Origin: Coniferiporia sulphurascens
Taxonomy: Eukaryota > Basidiomycota > Agaricomycetes > Hymenochaetales > Hymenochaetaceae
Direction of reading: 5' to 3'
Assembly (NCBI GenBank): GCA_002794785.1
Contig: NBBA01000018.1
Coordinates: 124,001-188,000 of the forward strand
DNA: 64,000 nt
Made by a program: the position numbers and the translations under genes. Positions within the stretch are counted from its first letter, which is position 1; each line of letters starts with the position of its first letter. Below are positions 34,618 through 45,258 of this stretch, piece after piece. Under the pieces are notes generated by a model, which saw only the letters and a list, made by a program, of their open reading frames with translations, was not told the origin of the DNA and ran no database searches.

Positions 34618-34671
34618 AGCTTGTAATTATGTAATACTGCAGGAATAATTTTAAAAAAAAAAAAAAAAAAA

Positions 34672-34962
34672 CATACACTAAGGTGGTGGTGCCGGCTTGG
34701 TGGAAGCGCCAGAGGACCACACCTGCAAATATCGTCGACAGGATGGGGGAGACCAGCGATCCTTGAGGGGTGCCGAGGTCGGGTTTTTGGGTGGTTGGGA
34801 GGGTAGTGCCATCAAGGGCGACGGCAACCTGCCGGTCTGTCATGAAGGACAAGCACCAGTTGGTCATGTTGGGCATGCAACCAAGGTCCAGCAATTGTTG
34901 GTGGAGGAGTTGGGGGTGCACCAAATCAAAGAAGCCCTGAATGTCAACCACTAGGACTGAAC
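34672..34962 (-). pseudogene. L8 (3' piece): RT fragment
   Basis: Minus-strand RT from just before the catalytic motif (LVYV at the L7 tail) back through PDLGTPQGS, NWCLSFMTDRQVAVALD and VVDIQGFFDLVHPQLL to the short insert at 34963. Single open frame. Cut off exactly at the catalytic motif. Confidence 0.75.
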
Positions 34963-35250
34963 TCTTAAAATCTATGCACGTTGTGGTAGACGATGAGGTG
35001 CAGTGGTAGAGTTGAGGCAAAGGTGGGTTATCAGCATAAACCAATGTATTTCATGGGAGAGACCAGCTCCCCTTATATACACGTTCCATGAGCTAGTACT
35101 ACTATAACTATCTAGCTCTTATATTGTATGGCGTTATCATTGTGTTATCGTTCACTTAGTAAGATGGATGTTCATATGACCATCTACTATTTATATCATT
35201 TGTTATATTTATCATTTGTTATATTTATCATTTGTTATATTTATTTAATA
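34963..35250 (-). mobile_element. Short repeat insert, copy a (possible solo LTR or non-autonomous element)
   Basis: 288 bp between TCTTAAAATC and TTTAATA, inserted in the L8 RT. It matches 38633-38892 in the opposite orientation. Flanks TGAAC (34958-34962) and CAAAC (35251-35255) are both one CpG transition away from CGAAC, which other copies have at this spot: a decayed 5-bp TSD. Contains a TATA-like motif (GTATATAAGG in sense, 35086-35077). Three copies of a 16-bp AT-rich unit make it longer than copy b. No ORF. The ends are not TG...CA. Confidence 0.7.
35196..35247. repeat. AT-rich 16-bp tandem repeat
   Basis: About three copies of a unit like ATTTATCATTTGTTAT at the end of the short insert; absent in copy b, so it probably expanded after insertion. 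Confidence 0.7.
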
Positions 35251-35255
35251 CAAAC

Positions 35256-36082
35256 AAACAAGGCCCTCTGAGTGGGCTCGCTCCGCAATCTGTAAAAGGT
35301 GCTGGGCGGTGTCGTAGACTGAATGGCCTTGGCGCCCCCCATATTGGTTAGGCGGCAACCAGTCTCTCATATTAGCGAGGAACTGGAGCCGTTAGCTATA
35401 ATCTTTTCGAGGAGTTTCCCTAGGGTCTCCTCAAGGGTGATGGGCCTGTATGAATGTGGCAAAAAAGGGTCCTTCTTGTTCAGCTTCTGGAGCATCACCA
35501 CCTTTGCTGCCTGCCAGCACTCAGGGTGATGCCCCAAGCGTAGACAGTCATTGAAAAGTGAGAGTATCTCATCAGGGTAAGTGTCCACCACCCATTTAAG
35601 GGGGCAGTAACCTATTCCCGAGAGGCCTGGTGCCGACAGGTTGGATGTGTCGACCAGTGCCCCTGTAAGCTCTGTGAGGAGGATAGGCGGGGCAGCTGGT
35701 TGAGGTGGTGGTGGTGGGGTAGTAGCCACTGCCTGGGGTGGAGGGGGCATGAAGAAAGTTTTGTGGAAAAGCTCACCTTTCTCGGCGTCCGTTTGTGTGA
35801 AGGAGCCGTCTCGCTTTTTGAGCGAGGGGATAGGGGTAGGTCGGTTGCCGAGGCCGCATTTGGCCTAGTTCCAAATGTTGGAGGCATCCACTTCCACTGC
35901 CTGGTCAGTGTAGAACTGCCGTTTGGCCGTCCTAATACCCCTTTTGAAGGCACGTTGAGCTGATGATCACTGGAGGGGGGTGGTGGCTGTCGAGATGGCG
36001 GTTAAGAGGGTCTTGCAGTGTGGTGACCACCACGGGACTTCCACTTTCGACGGTTTGGAGAGTGGCAACCATTGTGTCGATT
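35256..36082 (-). pseudogene. L8 (5' piece): RT N-terminus and linker
   Basis: Continues L8 upstream of the insert: YDTAQHLLQIAE, LPPNQYGGRQG, LEETLGKLLEKIIAN, MLQKLNKKDPF, HHPECW, then the proline-rich linker and DASNIW region. Frameshifts are present (the 35367-35750 and 35612-35953 frames overlap, and bases are missing at the join near 35392). Ends at a head-to-head junction with L9 near 36082, in the linker before the RT. Confidence 0.75.
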
Positions 36083-37271
36083 GTTCCTCATGAACACGTG
36101 GGACTGGTTGCCACCCAACCAATACAGGGGGCGCCAAGGCCATTCGGTCTACGACACCGCCCAACACCTTTTACAGATTGCAGAGCGGGCCCACTCGGAA
36201 GGCCTTGTCTGCTCGGTCCTCGCGGTCGACATACAGGGCTTCTTCGACTCGGTTCACCCCCAACTCCTCCACCGGCAATTGCCGGATCTCGGTTGTGCAC
36301 CCGACATGGCCAACTGGTGTCTGTCCTTCATGATGGACCGGCAGATCACTGTCTCCTTCGACGGCACCACCCTCCCAACCGCCCCCAAACCCGACCTAGG
36401 CACCCCACAAGGATCGCTGGTGTCCCCCATCCTGTCAACGATCTTTGCAGGAGTAGTCCTCCAGCGCTTCCACCAAGCCGGCACTACCGCATTAGCATAC
36501 GTCAATGACCACTTACTAATCTGCATAGGACCCTCAGTGGCATCCAACTGCCGCGCCCTCGCCTGCGCCTACCACCAACTCGACATCCTCTTCGGCACCA
36601 TTGGTCTCAACATCGAAGCCGCCAAGACGGAGTGCCTTCACTTCCACCCCCCCCGATGGCGCATCGGCTACCAAGGCTGGGACACTGCCAGGGTTCAGGT
36701 AGACCCCAACACCCTGATCTGCCCCTCAATCCCACTGCATTGGTTGGGAATATGGTGGGACCCGGGCCTCTCCTTCAAGCCCCATATAGAGCACATGCGC
36801 TCCAAGGGGCTCTCCACACTCGCTGCCCTCTGCATTCTAGGCAACACCCAGCACAGTATCTCGGCCCTCCTCCTCTGCCACCTTTACACCTCCTGCGTGC
36901 GCTCCATCCTCACATGGGGAGCACCAGTCTGGTACCATGGCAGCCACCAAAAAACCCTGGTAAACTGCCTGCAGGCTGTGCAAAACACGGCATGTTGCTG
37001 GATTCTAGGCATCTTCAAGGGTGCCTCCCCCCATTCTACAAATTTTCTTTGCTCTGTTCCCCCTCTCTCTTTCTATTTCGAATATATAAAGACTACCCAT
37101 TCTCTGCACCTATGGTGCACCCCTCACTCTATTGGCCAAAAATTATTTAAAAATGTAGCTAACAGACCTTTCTCCCTTTCTCTGCAGGTTCGAGCCCCTT
37201 GGGTTCAACAAGTCCCTGCATACACGCATCCCCTGTGGACAGACCCACTGGCTTTCATGAAAGGCCGAGTC
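36083..37271 (+). pseudogene. L9 ORF2, RT part
   Basis: Open without a stop from the truncated start: QGHSVYDTAQHLLQ, LAVDIQGFFDSVHPQLL, PDLGTPQGSLVSP, active site YVND in place of YVDD, GLNIEAAKTECLHFHPP, YTSCVRSILTWGAPVWY, then FSLSLQVRAPWVQQV and the start of the RNase H linker, cut by the first solo LTR after MKGRV. Confidence 0.82.
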
Positions 37272-37830
37272 TGTTAAGCTCAATGGGTACGCAATGATCG
37301 ACGTCGGGGCTTCCTGATCGTCGGGACTGATGGTACGGCAACGGGGCTTCCTAGATGTCGTAAGTCGAAGATGATCATCGGTGGGGCTTCCTGATTGACG
37401 ATGTGGACGTGGTAGGCTTCTTATAGCGAGTCGGGTTACGACGAAGCGATTATTGGTCAAGAGACACACAGTAGACTGGTGGTGGCAGATAATGGGCTTG
37501 TATGAACTAAGAGCACAAGCTTAGGGCTTGTGCTACTGAAGTTACATGCTTATATGCTACTCTATGTGTTTGTTACTGTAGCGACTTGGTTAGGTATGTT
37601 TACCAGACTTGTGGAAGGTCATGGAAACACAAGGAAGGCCTTGGTAATACAAGTACAGTGGTCAGTAAGCAAAGCACGTCATGATGGTGCAATAAGGTGT
37701 CATCATGGCGTCTTATGGTGCAAGGCGAATAAGAATGAGTAAGGCAGAGGAATGGGGGAGTTGTGCTGACTGATGATGACGAAGGGGAAGTGAGTCAGCG
37801 CATAAGGGAAAGTAAAGGAAAATTGTAACA
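37272..37830 (-). mobile_element. Solo chromovirus LTR 1
   Basis: 559 bp, TGTTA...TAACA, homologous to the chromovirus LTRs. Flanked by a perfect 5-bp TSD, GAGTC (37267-37271 and 37831-37835). A solo LTR forms by recombination between the two LTRs of a complete element. Internal AGCACAAGCTT and TATA motifs are kept. Confidence 0.93.
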
Positions 37831-37909
37831 GAGTCCGCTTCACCACCCCTGCCACCCCAGTTAGCACCGACATGCGAAAGTCTTTTGTAATGGCTGTGCA
37901 CCAACTCGG
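37831..37909 (+). pseudogene. L9 ORF2 bridge between the solo LTRs
   Basis: 79 bp of the RT-RNase H linker (FTTPATPVSTDMRKSFVMAVHQLG) left between the two LTRs, beginning with the second GAGTC and ending with CTCGG, the left TSD of the next LTR. Confidence 0.8.
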
Positions 37910-38468
37910 TGTTAAGCTCAACGGTTACGCGGGGATCGACGTCGGTGCTTCCTGATCGTCGGAACTGATGGTACGGCAACAGGGCTTCCTAGATGTCGTA
38001 AGTCGAGGGGTGATCGTTGTCGGGGCTTCCTGATCGGCGATTAAGGCGAGGGGACTTCTTATAGTGAGTCGGGTTACGACGAAACGAGTAAATGGCCAGA
38101 AGGCGCACAGTTAACTGGTGGTAGCAGATAATGGGCTTGTATGAACAAAGAGCACAAGCTTAGGACTTGTGCTACCAAAGTTACATGCTTATATGCTACT
38201 CTATGTGTTTGCTACTGTAGCGACTTGGTTAGGTGTGTTTACCAGCCTATGGAAGGTCATGGAAACTCAAGGAGTGCCTTGGTAATACAAGTACGGTGGT
38301 CAGTAAGCAAAGCACGTCATGATGGTACAGTAAGGCGTCATCATGGCGTCTTATGGCGCAAGGCGAATAAGGATGATTAATGAAGAGAAAGAGGGGAGTT
38401 GTGCTGACTGATGATGACGAAGAGGGAATAAGTCAGCGCAATGGGGAAAGTAAAGGAAAATTGTAACA
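37910..38468 (-). mobile_element. Solo chromovirus LTR 2
   Basis: 559 bp, same family and orientation as LTR 1, 79 bp away. Flanks CTCGG (37905-37909) and CTTGG (38469-38473) are a 5-bp TSD with one CpG C-to-T change. It is therefore an independent insertion, not a tandem product of LTR 1. Confidence 0.92.
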
Positions 38469-38632
38469 CTTGGCTCCACTCCCCATGTCCAGGTATTTAC
38501 AGACGGCTCCCGCATTGACAATAAGTCGGGCTCAGCTATCTGCGCTATGCTAGGCCACACCCAACTCCGGTCACGATGACTGGAATCCCCCACCTGCGCT
38601 ACAGCAATGGACGCTGAGGAATTTTCCCTCAC
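38469..38632 (+). pseudogene. L9 ORF2, RNase H N-terminal part
   Basis: HVQVFTDGSRIDNKSGSAIC with the first catalytic Asp, then a TGA after LRSR (a CGA or CGG position) and MDAEEFSLT with the catalytic Glu, cut by the 260-bp insert at CTCAC. Confidence 0.8.
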
Positions 38633-38892
38633 TATTAAATAAATATAATGAAATGAATATAAATATAGTACATGGTCATATGAACAACCACCTTACTAAG
38701 TGAATGATAATGCAACGATAACACCATACAATATAGGAGCTAGATAGTTATAGTAGTACTAGCCCATGGAACATGTATATAAGGGGAGCTGGTCTCGCCC
38801 TAGAAATACATCGGTTTACGCTGATAACCCACCTTCGCCTCAACTTCACCACTGCACCTCATTGTCTACCACAACGTGCATAGATTTTAAGA
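38633..38892 (+). mobile_element. Short repeat insert, copy b
   Basis: 260 bp, TATTAAATAA...TTTTAAGA, flanked by a perfect 5-bp TSD CTCAC (38628-38632 and 38893-38897). Homologous to copy a (34963-35250). Has a TATA box (TGTATATAAGGGG, about 38774-38786) about 110 bp before the end, a layout like a small LTR. No ORF and no recognisable tRNA-derived promoter. Confidence 0.75.
38774..38786 (+). promoter_or_regulatory. TATA-like promoter motif in short insert b
   Basis: TGTATATAAGGGG, also present in copy a. The large solo LTR has a similar GTATATAAGG at 49221-49230. Confidence 0.5.
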
Positions 38893-39858
38893 CTCACCAC
38901 AGCCCCAGGTTGGGTAGCACGCCACCTCCCGGTGCAACTGCATGTTGCATTGGACATCTTCTTTCTCTCCAATTCACTGACTGCCCTCCACCTTTTCCAC
39001 ATGTGGGCCGCTGCTCCTGGTGCCCACCTCCTTCACATCTGGAAAGCCAGAGTGGAGACCCTGCTGGACTCGTTCCCCCAGCTCACTGTTCACTTTGTGT
39101 GGTGCCCCGGACACTCGGACATCCCTAGCAATGAATGGGCTGACAAGGAAGCGAAACTGGTGACTGAGCTCCCCCCATCCAACTTAAAGCCATCCACCTC
39201 CACCCTAAAAGAGGCCGCCATCCACATGCTCATGGACCGGTGGACCTCCTCGCTTGCCCACCCCCTTGCCTCGACTGCCGATAAATACCTGGCAGTACAT
39301 GGCACTCTGTCCTGCCGACCTCAAAAGCTCCTTATGCATTTGGTCGACCACCCCTGAAGTGAGCTCTCAGCAGTAGCTCAGGTTCTCTGCCATGCTGGTC
39401 CCTATGGGGGATACTGGCTGAGCTTTGACTCAGCCTACCGGCGATGACATGGCCTGATCTCACACTGCAGGTGGCACAACCACCCCCCATGGCCTGCCCA
39501 GTCGACTGCTCACATCCTTGGCGGCTGCAGTACCTTCCACCTGTGGATATGACAAGTATGGCCACCACAAGACCCTCTCCCAGTCCACCACTCAGAGTGG
39601 ACTGACAAAAACCACCTCCTGGTTTTGTGCCGATGGCTAAAGCTAATGGGGCACCTAAACCGCCTCTCTGACCGCGCCACAGGTGCCATTCAGCTAGCAT
39701 TTGCAGCAATGGACCTGGATGGACACCCAACCGACAAGGATATGGACCTGGACCTCCTACAGGACTACATGTGTTGTATGCTCAGACACTGAACCCAGGA
39801 CTCGGACCCAGCCCTTTTGGAGCTCTCAGGTATGCTCCCCCCATTCCCTCATGATTAA
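38893..39858 (+). pseudogene. L9 ORF2, RNase H C-terminal part and Cys/His region
   Basis: PGWVARHL, LDIFFLSNSLTALHL (catalytic Asp of LSDSL is Asn), VHFVWCPGHSDIPSNEWADKEAK, then CHAGPYGGYWLSFDSAY and the HCRWHNHPPWPAQSTAHIL region. TGA stops after LVDHP, after AYRR, after FHLWI and after MLRH. Ends LPPFPHD, TAA at 39856-39858. Confidence 0.8.
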
Positions 39859-40111
39859 TGCCCGTCTTTCGGATTCCTATGGATATGTCTTGGCCAGCAC
39901 TCTCGCCACCCCTTTCTCAATTCTAAGCTTCCTACTTTGCCTGCCCTTGCCCACTAGGTTAGTTCATAGCGATATGTATTCCTCCTTCTACTGTTCTTTT
40001 CTTCCTACTCAATAGGGGCTCTCCACACTTCGGCACCCACTCAGGAGCAGAGCCCCCATCCAGTTTTGTGTGATGCGCAATGATGGGTGCCTCTGTTGTT
40101 ATGTAGTTAGG

Positions 40112-40130
40112 GCCCCCCCTTCAGGGGGGC
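40112..40130 (+). other. LINE 3' UTR hairpin (L9)
   Basis: Family hairpin with a TTCA loop, 40 bp before the AT-rich tail. Confidence 0.63.
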
Positions 40131-40178
40131 AGCTTGTAATTATGTAATACTGCAGGAATAATAAAATAAAATAAAAAA

Positions 40179-42191
40179 GTGGTGCCAGTTTGGTGAAATT
40201 TCCGGAGGACCACACCCGTGAATATAGTTGAGAGGATTGGGGATACCGGGGACCCTTGAGGGGTGCCGAGGTCTAGTTTTTGGGTGGTTGGGAGGGTGGT
40301 GCCATCGAAGGCGATGGCGACCTGCCGGTCTGTCATGAAGGACAGGCACCAGTCCGCCATGTTGGGCAGGTACTGGAGGTCCAAAAGTTGCCGGTGGAGG
40401 AGTTGCAGGTTTACCGAGTCGAAGAAACCCTGTATGTCGACCGCTAGGATCGAGCATATGTGGCCCTTGGTGTGGGCTCGCTCCACAATCTGTAGGAGGT
40501 GCTGGGCGGCATCATAGACGGAGTGTCCTTGATGCCCCCCCATATTGGTTAGGTGGCAGCCAGTCTCTCATGTTAGCGAGGAACTGGAGCCGGTTAGTGA
40601 TTATCTTTTTGAGGAGTTTCCCTAGGGTCTCCTCGAGGGTAATTGGCCAATAGGATCTCGGTGAGAAGGGATCCTTCTTGTTTGGCTTCCGGAGCATTAC
40701 CACTTTTGCTGCCCACCAGCACTTGGGGTGGTGCCCCATGCACAGACAGTCATTGAAAAGGGCAAGTATCTCTTCTGGGTAGGTGTCTACCACCCATTTT
40801 AAGGGGCGGTAGCCAATCCCCGAGAGGCCCGGAGCTGACAAGTTGGAGGTATCAGCCAGTGCCCCCATGAGCTCCAAGAGGAGTATGGGCAGGGCAGCTG
40901 GTTGGGGTGGGGGTGGGGGTGTGTCGGCCGCTTGGTGGGGCGGGGGGGCGAAATGAAAGTAGTGCGGAAAAGCTCACCCTTCTCGTCATCTGATTGGGTG
41001 AAGGTGCCGTCTCACTTCTTGAGCAAGGGGATTGGAGTAGGTCGGTTGCCCAGGTCACGCTTGGCCCAGCTCCAAATGTTGGAGGCGTCGGCTTGGTCGG
41101 CCTGTTCGGCATAGAAATGCCTTTTGGCCGCCCGTACGCCACGTTTGAAGGCGCGGCGGGCTGCTGATCGCTGAAGGGGGGTGGTGGCCGTTGAGATCGC
41201 CTGGAGGAGCGACTTGCAGGTCAGGGTCCACCATGGGACTTCGGACTTGGACGGCTTTGTGAGCCTGGTGAACGGAGTGAGGGTGGCGATCATAGAATCG
41301 ACCACTGCCTGCACTTTCTTGTTGAGGGTGAGGGTGTTGTCTGCCAGGTGTAAAAAGGCAGTTTCGAGTAATGGAAAGGCAATGTCGGACCATTCTTCCC
41401 TGTCTGCCAGGAGTAACTGGTGGGTTTTGCTGACTGGGAGTGGAGGCTGAAAGGGCAATGACCAGCATAGGATGGCATGGTTGGACAGTGGGGAGGTGGT
41501 TGAGGAGCCCGAATCTATGATTGTGTTGGGGTTGATCGCAGGGGGGGACCAGATCATGTCAATTGGGCACCGCCGACGATTGTTGACAGGCCATGAGTCC
41601 GAGTCCAGAAGGTGGGCTGGTGCAAGGCCATGCTCCTGGAAGAAGTTGTTGAGGGGTTGCGCCCTCAAGTCCTCCTGCCATGAGGAAAGGAGTTCGGACC
41701 ACAAGTGGTGGTGACGGTTGAAGTCGCCAGCCACAAGTAGAGTGGAGGCTAATGCCAGTGGGATTGTGAATAGAAACGACTCACCGGGGTAGAGGGGGGT
41801 GGCGGTGGTGCGGTCCGGTGCATGCATCCCATAGTAGTTGCATAGGTGGATCGTCCAGTGTGACCGGATTTCAATGGTGAGGATGTCGGTGCCGGAGGAT
41901 GCGGCTCTGAGGACGGACCATGAAGTAGAGGGGATGGCTCAGGATATGTATGTGACGACCCTTGGTTGGGTGGCTGGGGGGAGGACAGCAGTGTATCCTG
42001 AGAGGGATGGGACATTGAAGACTGGATTGCCGGTGGGATCTGTGAGGGAGGGCTGGAGGCCGATTTGGTACCAGGGTGGTTCCTGGATCAGAATGATGGT
42101 GGGTAGGAATGGGTCAGTGGTAAGGATCAGGGTGAGGGAATGGACTGCAGCTAAAGAGCAGGCGGCATTCCACTGCAGAATAGAGATGTCT
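40179..42191 (-). pseudogene. L10: LINE ORF2 fragment (endonuclease and RT)
   Basis: Minus strand, from just after the ORF2 start (RDISILQWNAACSL) at about 42191 to the RT just before its catalytic motif (VVLRKFHQTGTT) at 40179. The endonuclease is open (QEPPWYQIG, VAGDFNRHHHLWSE, SNHAIL variant of SDHAIL). A TGA follows PLLKK, then frameshifts in the proline-rich linker (41012 to 40877) and at the G run near 40545. Cut on the left by the L9 tail and on the right by the 5' end of L11. The L11 5' end lies directly at the ORF2 start of this copy. Confidence 0.8.
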
Positions 42192-42249
42192 CATCCTTCT
42201 TGACCAGTAACCACCACCATCGACTAGTGTGGGCAGCTAAAACTCCCCC

Positions 42250-44283
42250 ATGTCGAACCCCAGTGGATACAGGAACGCTCTACGTTCAACTCGACCACCC
42301 CTCCCTCCCCCCTCATCGGCCAGTGCCGATGCCGACAGGGCAGCTAGGATGGCCGCCAACTGGGTGGCCGCTGGCAACACCATGGCCGCATTACATGGCA
42401 TGACCCCCACCCCTGCCCAAATTGACCCAGGCCTCCTGGCATCATCCCCAGATGCTCTCCGTCTCGCCCCATCCCCTGTCATTGGAGTCTCGAACACCGA
42501 ATTCACTCGGGCTTTCGGACACGTCAGCTGCCCCCCCTCAACAGGGTCCAACCCCCCCACTGGCTCCAACGAGTTTGGCGAGATGGAAGACATCCTCGAG
42601 AATCCACACACACCTTCACCACCGCTCACCAACAAACGGTCATCGGACAACCTATCCCCGCACACCCCCCGACCCCGCCCACACGACCAGTTCGAGCCAC
42701 ACATGTTGGGCTTTATGTATGCCATCTCCCAAGTGCTAGAGGACTTCGACCGGAAGACCCACCACTACAACCCCGAAGAGATTGACTGAGCCACTGAAAA
42801 ATTTGTTGGCGACCTCTTTTGGAACGTCCAACAGACTATTGCCGGCATTTTCAGGGACGAGAAGGACCCCCAGCACATTGTCTCCCGCAACCTGGAGATG
42901 GCCTATAACATTGCAAGGGGGGGGGCGGAAGCCTCCCTGCCAGCGCCCTTCGCCCCAGCTTGCCCCCAACAAGGGACCCTGTCCACCACCCCACAACCCT
43001 CGGCCCAGACCAGGACCCCAGGAACCGCTAATGTGTCACCCAACGTGTCTGTGCTGACAAACATTGTTAAACAGCTCTCCACAGAAGTAGCATCCATCTC
43101 CAGACAGGTCTCAACACTTGTCAACCGGCCCATGCCCCATGCCACACCGGCCCAGAAGGCCCAGGCCCCCACCGCCACCACCCAGGCCACCTCCACCGCA
43201 GCACCAATCTCCTATGCCCAGGTGGCGGCCTCCCTGGCCTCACCCACCACCTCCAACCCCAACCAAGCAGCTCCAGCCCCGGGCATGGTCTTCATGACAG
43301 TGACCCACAAGAAAAAGAAGAAGCAGCGCCAGGTCCCACCCCCGCCCCCAGTATATGCCAAGGATCCGACCCTGGTCCTCCTGCCGACCATTGCCATTAA
43401 GTCCGAAGTCCAGCTCCTGGCCATGCGCCTCACCACCACCGCCCATGAGTTCTTCTCCTCCCTCCCCACTGCTGACCAGGTCACAGTCCTGGCTTCCTCC
43501 TTCAACATAAAGGGGAACCTCATGACCTCGTTTGCCAAGCGACCATCCTCCACCTCCCCGGCCACAGATACGATCATCGATCGGCACTCTACAGCCTTTG
43601 CCACCCACATGCACGAAAAGAGTCTGTCCATGGAGGTCACGAAGATCCCTGGGACGTTCTCCTTCAACCCAGTCCGTGTCCGCCCTCGGTCTGCACTCCG
43701 CATCTCCATGGTGCCATGCAAGGACTACCTCTTCGGCCAGAATGGCCACACCATCACCCAGAAGGCCCTCATGGCCGAAGTCCGGCACAACCCGACACTC
43801 CACCTCCTCGACTTCGTGGTCAACCCCCACTTCGCCGCCACTGATGACCACCTGCCAACTCTGGACAGGTGCCCCATGGCTTTCTCCTTCTCCGACCCTG
43901 ATGGATCCATCTGGGTGCAGCTCCTCAAGCACCCGTGGGTATGGATGTTCGGCACCTCCCTCTCCCTCTCGGTCCCCCCCTTCCGCCCTAGCCTCACCCA
44001 GTGTGAGTGCTGCCAGGGCCTAGGACACGGAACGAAAGGTTGCCGAGCCCAGCCTTGTTGTGCTGAATGTGGAGGAGGCCACCTCTCCCACAACCACCAT
44101 AAGTCGTGTGCACACTGTGCCACCGAAGCCATCGAGGGCGACCACTGCCCTCACACTCACTACTGCACCAACTGCAAGGGCGACCACCCTGCCACCTACC
44201 CTCAGTGCCCCAAGAAACGGCGATATCGCCAGACCGAGGCTGCCATTGAGGGACCTGAAGACAAAACAATGGAGGACTCATGA
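42250..44283 (+). pseudogene. L11 ORF1, one stop short of intact
   Basis: 677 codons, ATG TCG AAC (MSNPSGYRNALRST), a single TGA at codon 180 (42787-42789) in EEID-ATEKFVGDLF, where L6 has CGA. Order: Pro/Ser-rich N-terminus with PSPVIGVSNTEFTR, GFMYAISQVLEDFDRKTH, KFVGDLFWNVQQT, Pro/Ala/Thr-rich linker with HATPAQKAQAP, basic VTHKKKKKQRQV, the VRPRSALRISMVPC block, HNPTLHLLDFVV, and knuckles CECCQGLGHGTKGC, CAECGGGHLSHNHHKSC and CTNCKGDH. The best copy for defining the ORF1 start. TGA overlaps the ORF2 ATG (TCATGA). Confidence 0.88.
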
Positions 44284-45185
44284 ATAGAGACATCTCTATT
44301 CTGCAGTGGAATGCCGCCCGCTCCCTAGCTGCGGTCCATTCCCTCATCCCGATCCTAACCACTGACCCATCCCCACCCACCGTTATTTTAATACAGGAGC
44401 CACCCTGGTACCAAATCGGCCTCCAACCCTCCCTCGTCGACCCCACCGGTACACCGGTCCTCAATGTCCCCTCCCTGCCAGGGTACACTGCCATCCTCCC
44501 CCCATCCACATGGCCGAGGGTTGTCATGTATGTATCCTGCGCCATCCCCCCAACAGCATGGTCAGTCCTCGGGGCTGCTTCCTTCAGCACTGATGTCCTG
44601 ACCATCGAAATCCGCTCCCACTTGACGATCCACCTCTGCAACTACTACAGTATGCACGCCCCGGATCGCACCACCGCCACCCCCTTATACCCCAGTGAGT
44701 CTTTTCTTTTCACAATTCCACCAGCTTTGGCCTCCACCCTGCTAGTGGTGGGTGACTTTAACCATCGCCACCACTCATGGTCCAAACTCCTCGCCTCACG
44801 GCAGGAGGACTTGAGGGCACAACCCCTCAATGACTTCTTCTGGGAGCACAGCCTTGCACCAGCTCACCTCCTGGACTCTGACTCTAGGCCTGCTGACAAT
44901 CATCAGCGGTGCCCAATTGACATGATCTGGTCCCCCCCCCGTGATAAACCCCGACACAATATTAGATTTGGGGACCTCAGCCACCTCCCCTTTATCCGAC
45001 CACGCAATGCTGCGCTGGTCCCTGCCTTTTCGGCACCCAACCCCAGTCATCAAAACACACTGGTTGCTCCCGGCCAACAGGGAAGAGTGGACCGACATCG
45101 CATTCCCTTTACTTGAAGCCGCCTTCCACCTAACGGTGGACAGCACCTTCACCCTCAATGTCAAAGTGCAGGCAGTGGTCAACTC
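44280..45185 (+). pseudogene. L11 ORF2, endonuclease part
   Basis: MNRDISILQWNAARSLAAV, QEPPWYQIG, VVGDFNHRHHSWSK, then a +1 frameshift in nine C at 44932-44940; the continuing frame (44941-45185) has LSDHAMLRWSL. Cut by L12 after QAVVNS. Confidence 0.83.
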
Positions 45186-45239
45186 TTTTTTTTTTTTTTT
45201 TTAAATTATTATTCCTGCAGTATTACATAATTACAAGCT

Positions 45240-45258
45240 GCCCCCCCGAAGGGGGGGC
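45240..45258 (-). other. LINE 3' UTR hairpin (L12)
   Basis: G, seven C, TTC, seven G, C in sense: a perfect 8-bp stem. Confidence 0.66.

Larger units (their letters stand above)
28218..34671 (+). mobile_element. L7: full-length LINE, twin of L3
   Basis: 5' end ATCCTTCTTGACCAGTAACC, ORF1 about 28310-30343, ORF2 30340-34338, 3' UTR and hairpin, A tail ending about 34671. Near-identical to L3 in opposite orientation, including every premature stop. Its left flank is the L5 endonuclease, its right flank an L8 RT fragment on the other strand, so the present flanks do not form a TSD. Confidence 0.92.
36083..40178 (+). mobile_element. L9: 5'-truncated LINE with three later insertions
   Basis: Begins inside the RT (FLMNTWDWLPPNQY) and runs to an AT-rich tail at 40178. 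It is interrupted by solo LTRs 37272-37830 and 37910-38468 and by the 260-bp insert 38633-38892, leaving LINE pieces 36083-37271, 37831-37909, 38469-38632 and 38893-40178. Closest to L3/L7 in sequence. No TSD could be found between its 5' flank (L8) and 3' flank (L10). Confidence 0.85.
42192..45185 (+). mobile_element. L11 (part 1): full-length LINE, 5' UTR to endonuclease
   Basis: Starts CATCCTTCTTGACCAG at 42192, with a 58-bp 5' UTR. Contains ORF1 and the ORF2 endonuclease up to GGCAGTGGTCAACTC (45171-45185), where L12 is inserted. The TSD partner GGCAGTGGTCGACTC is at 51043-51057, after which L11 continues. Confidence 0.9.

Noticed and set aside
34672..40178. L8 and L9 as one twin-primed (5'-inverted) insertion
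   Set aside because: The two parts overlap by several hundred bases of RT, and I found no TSD joining the outer flanks.
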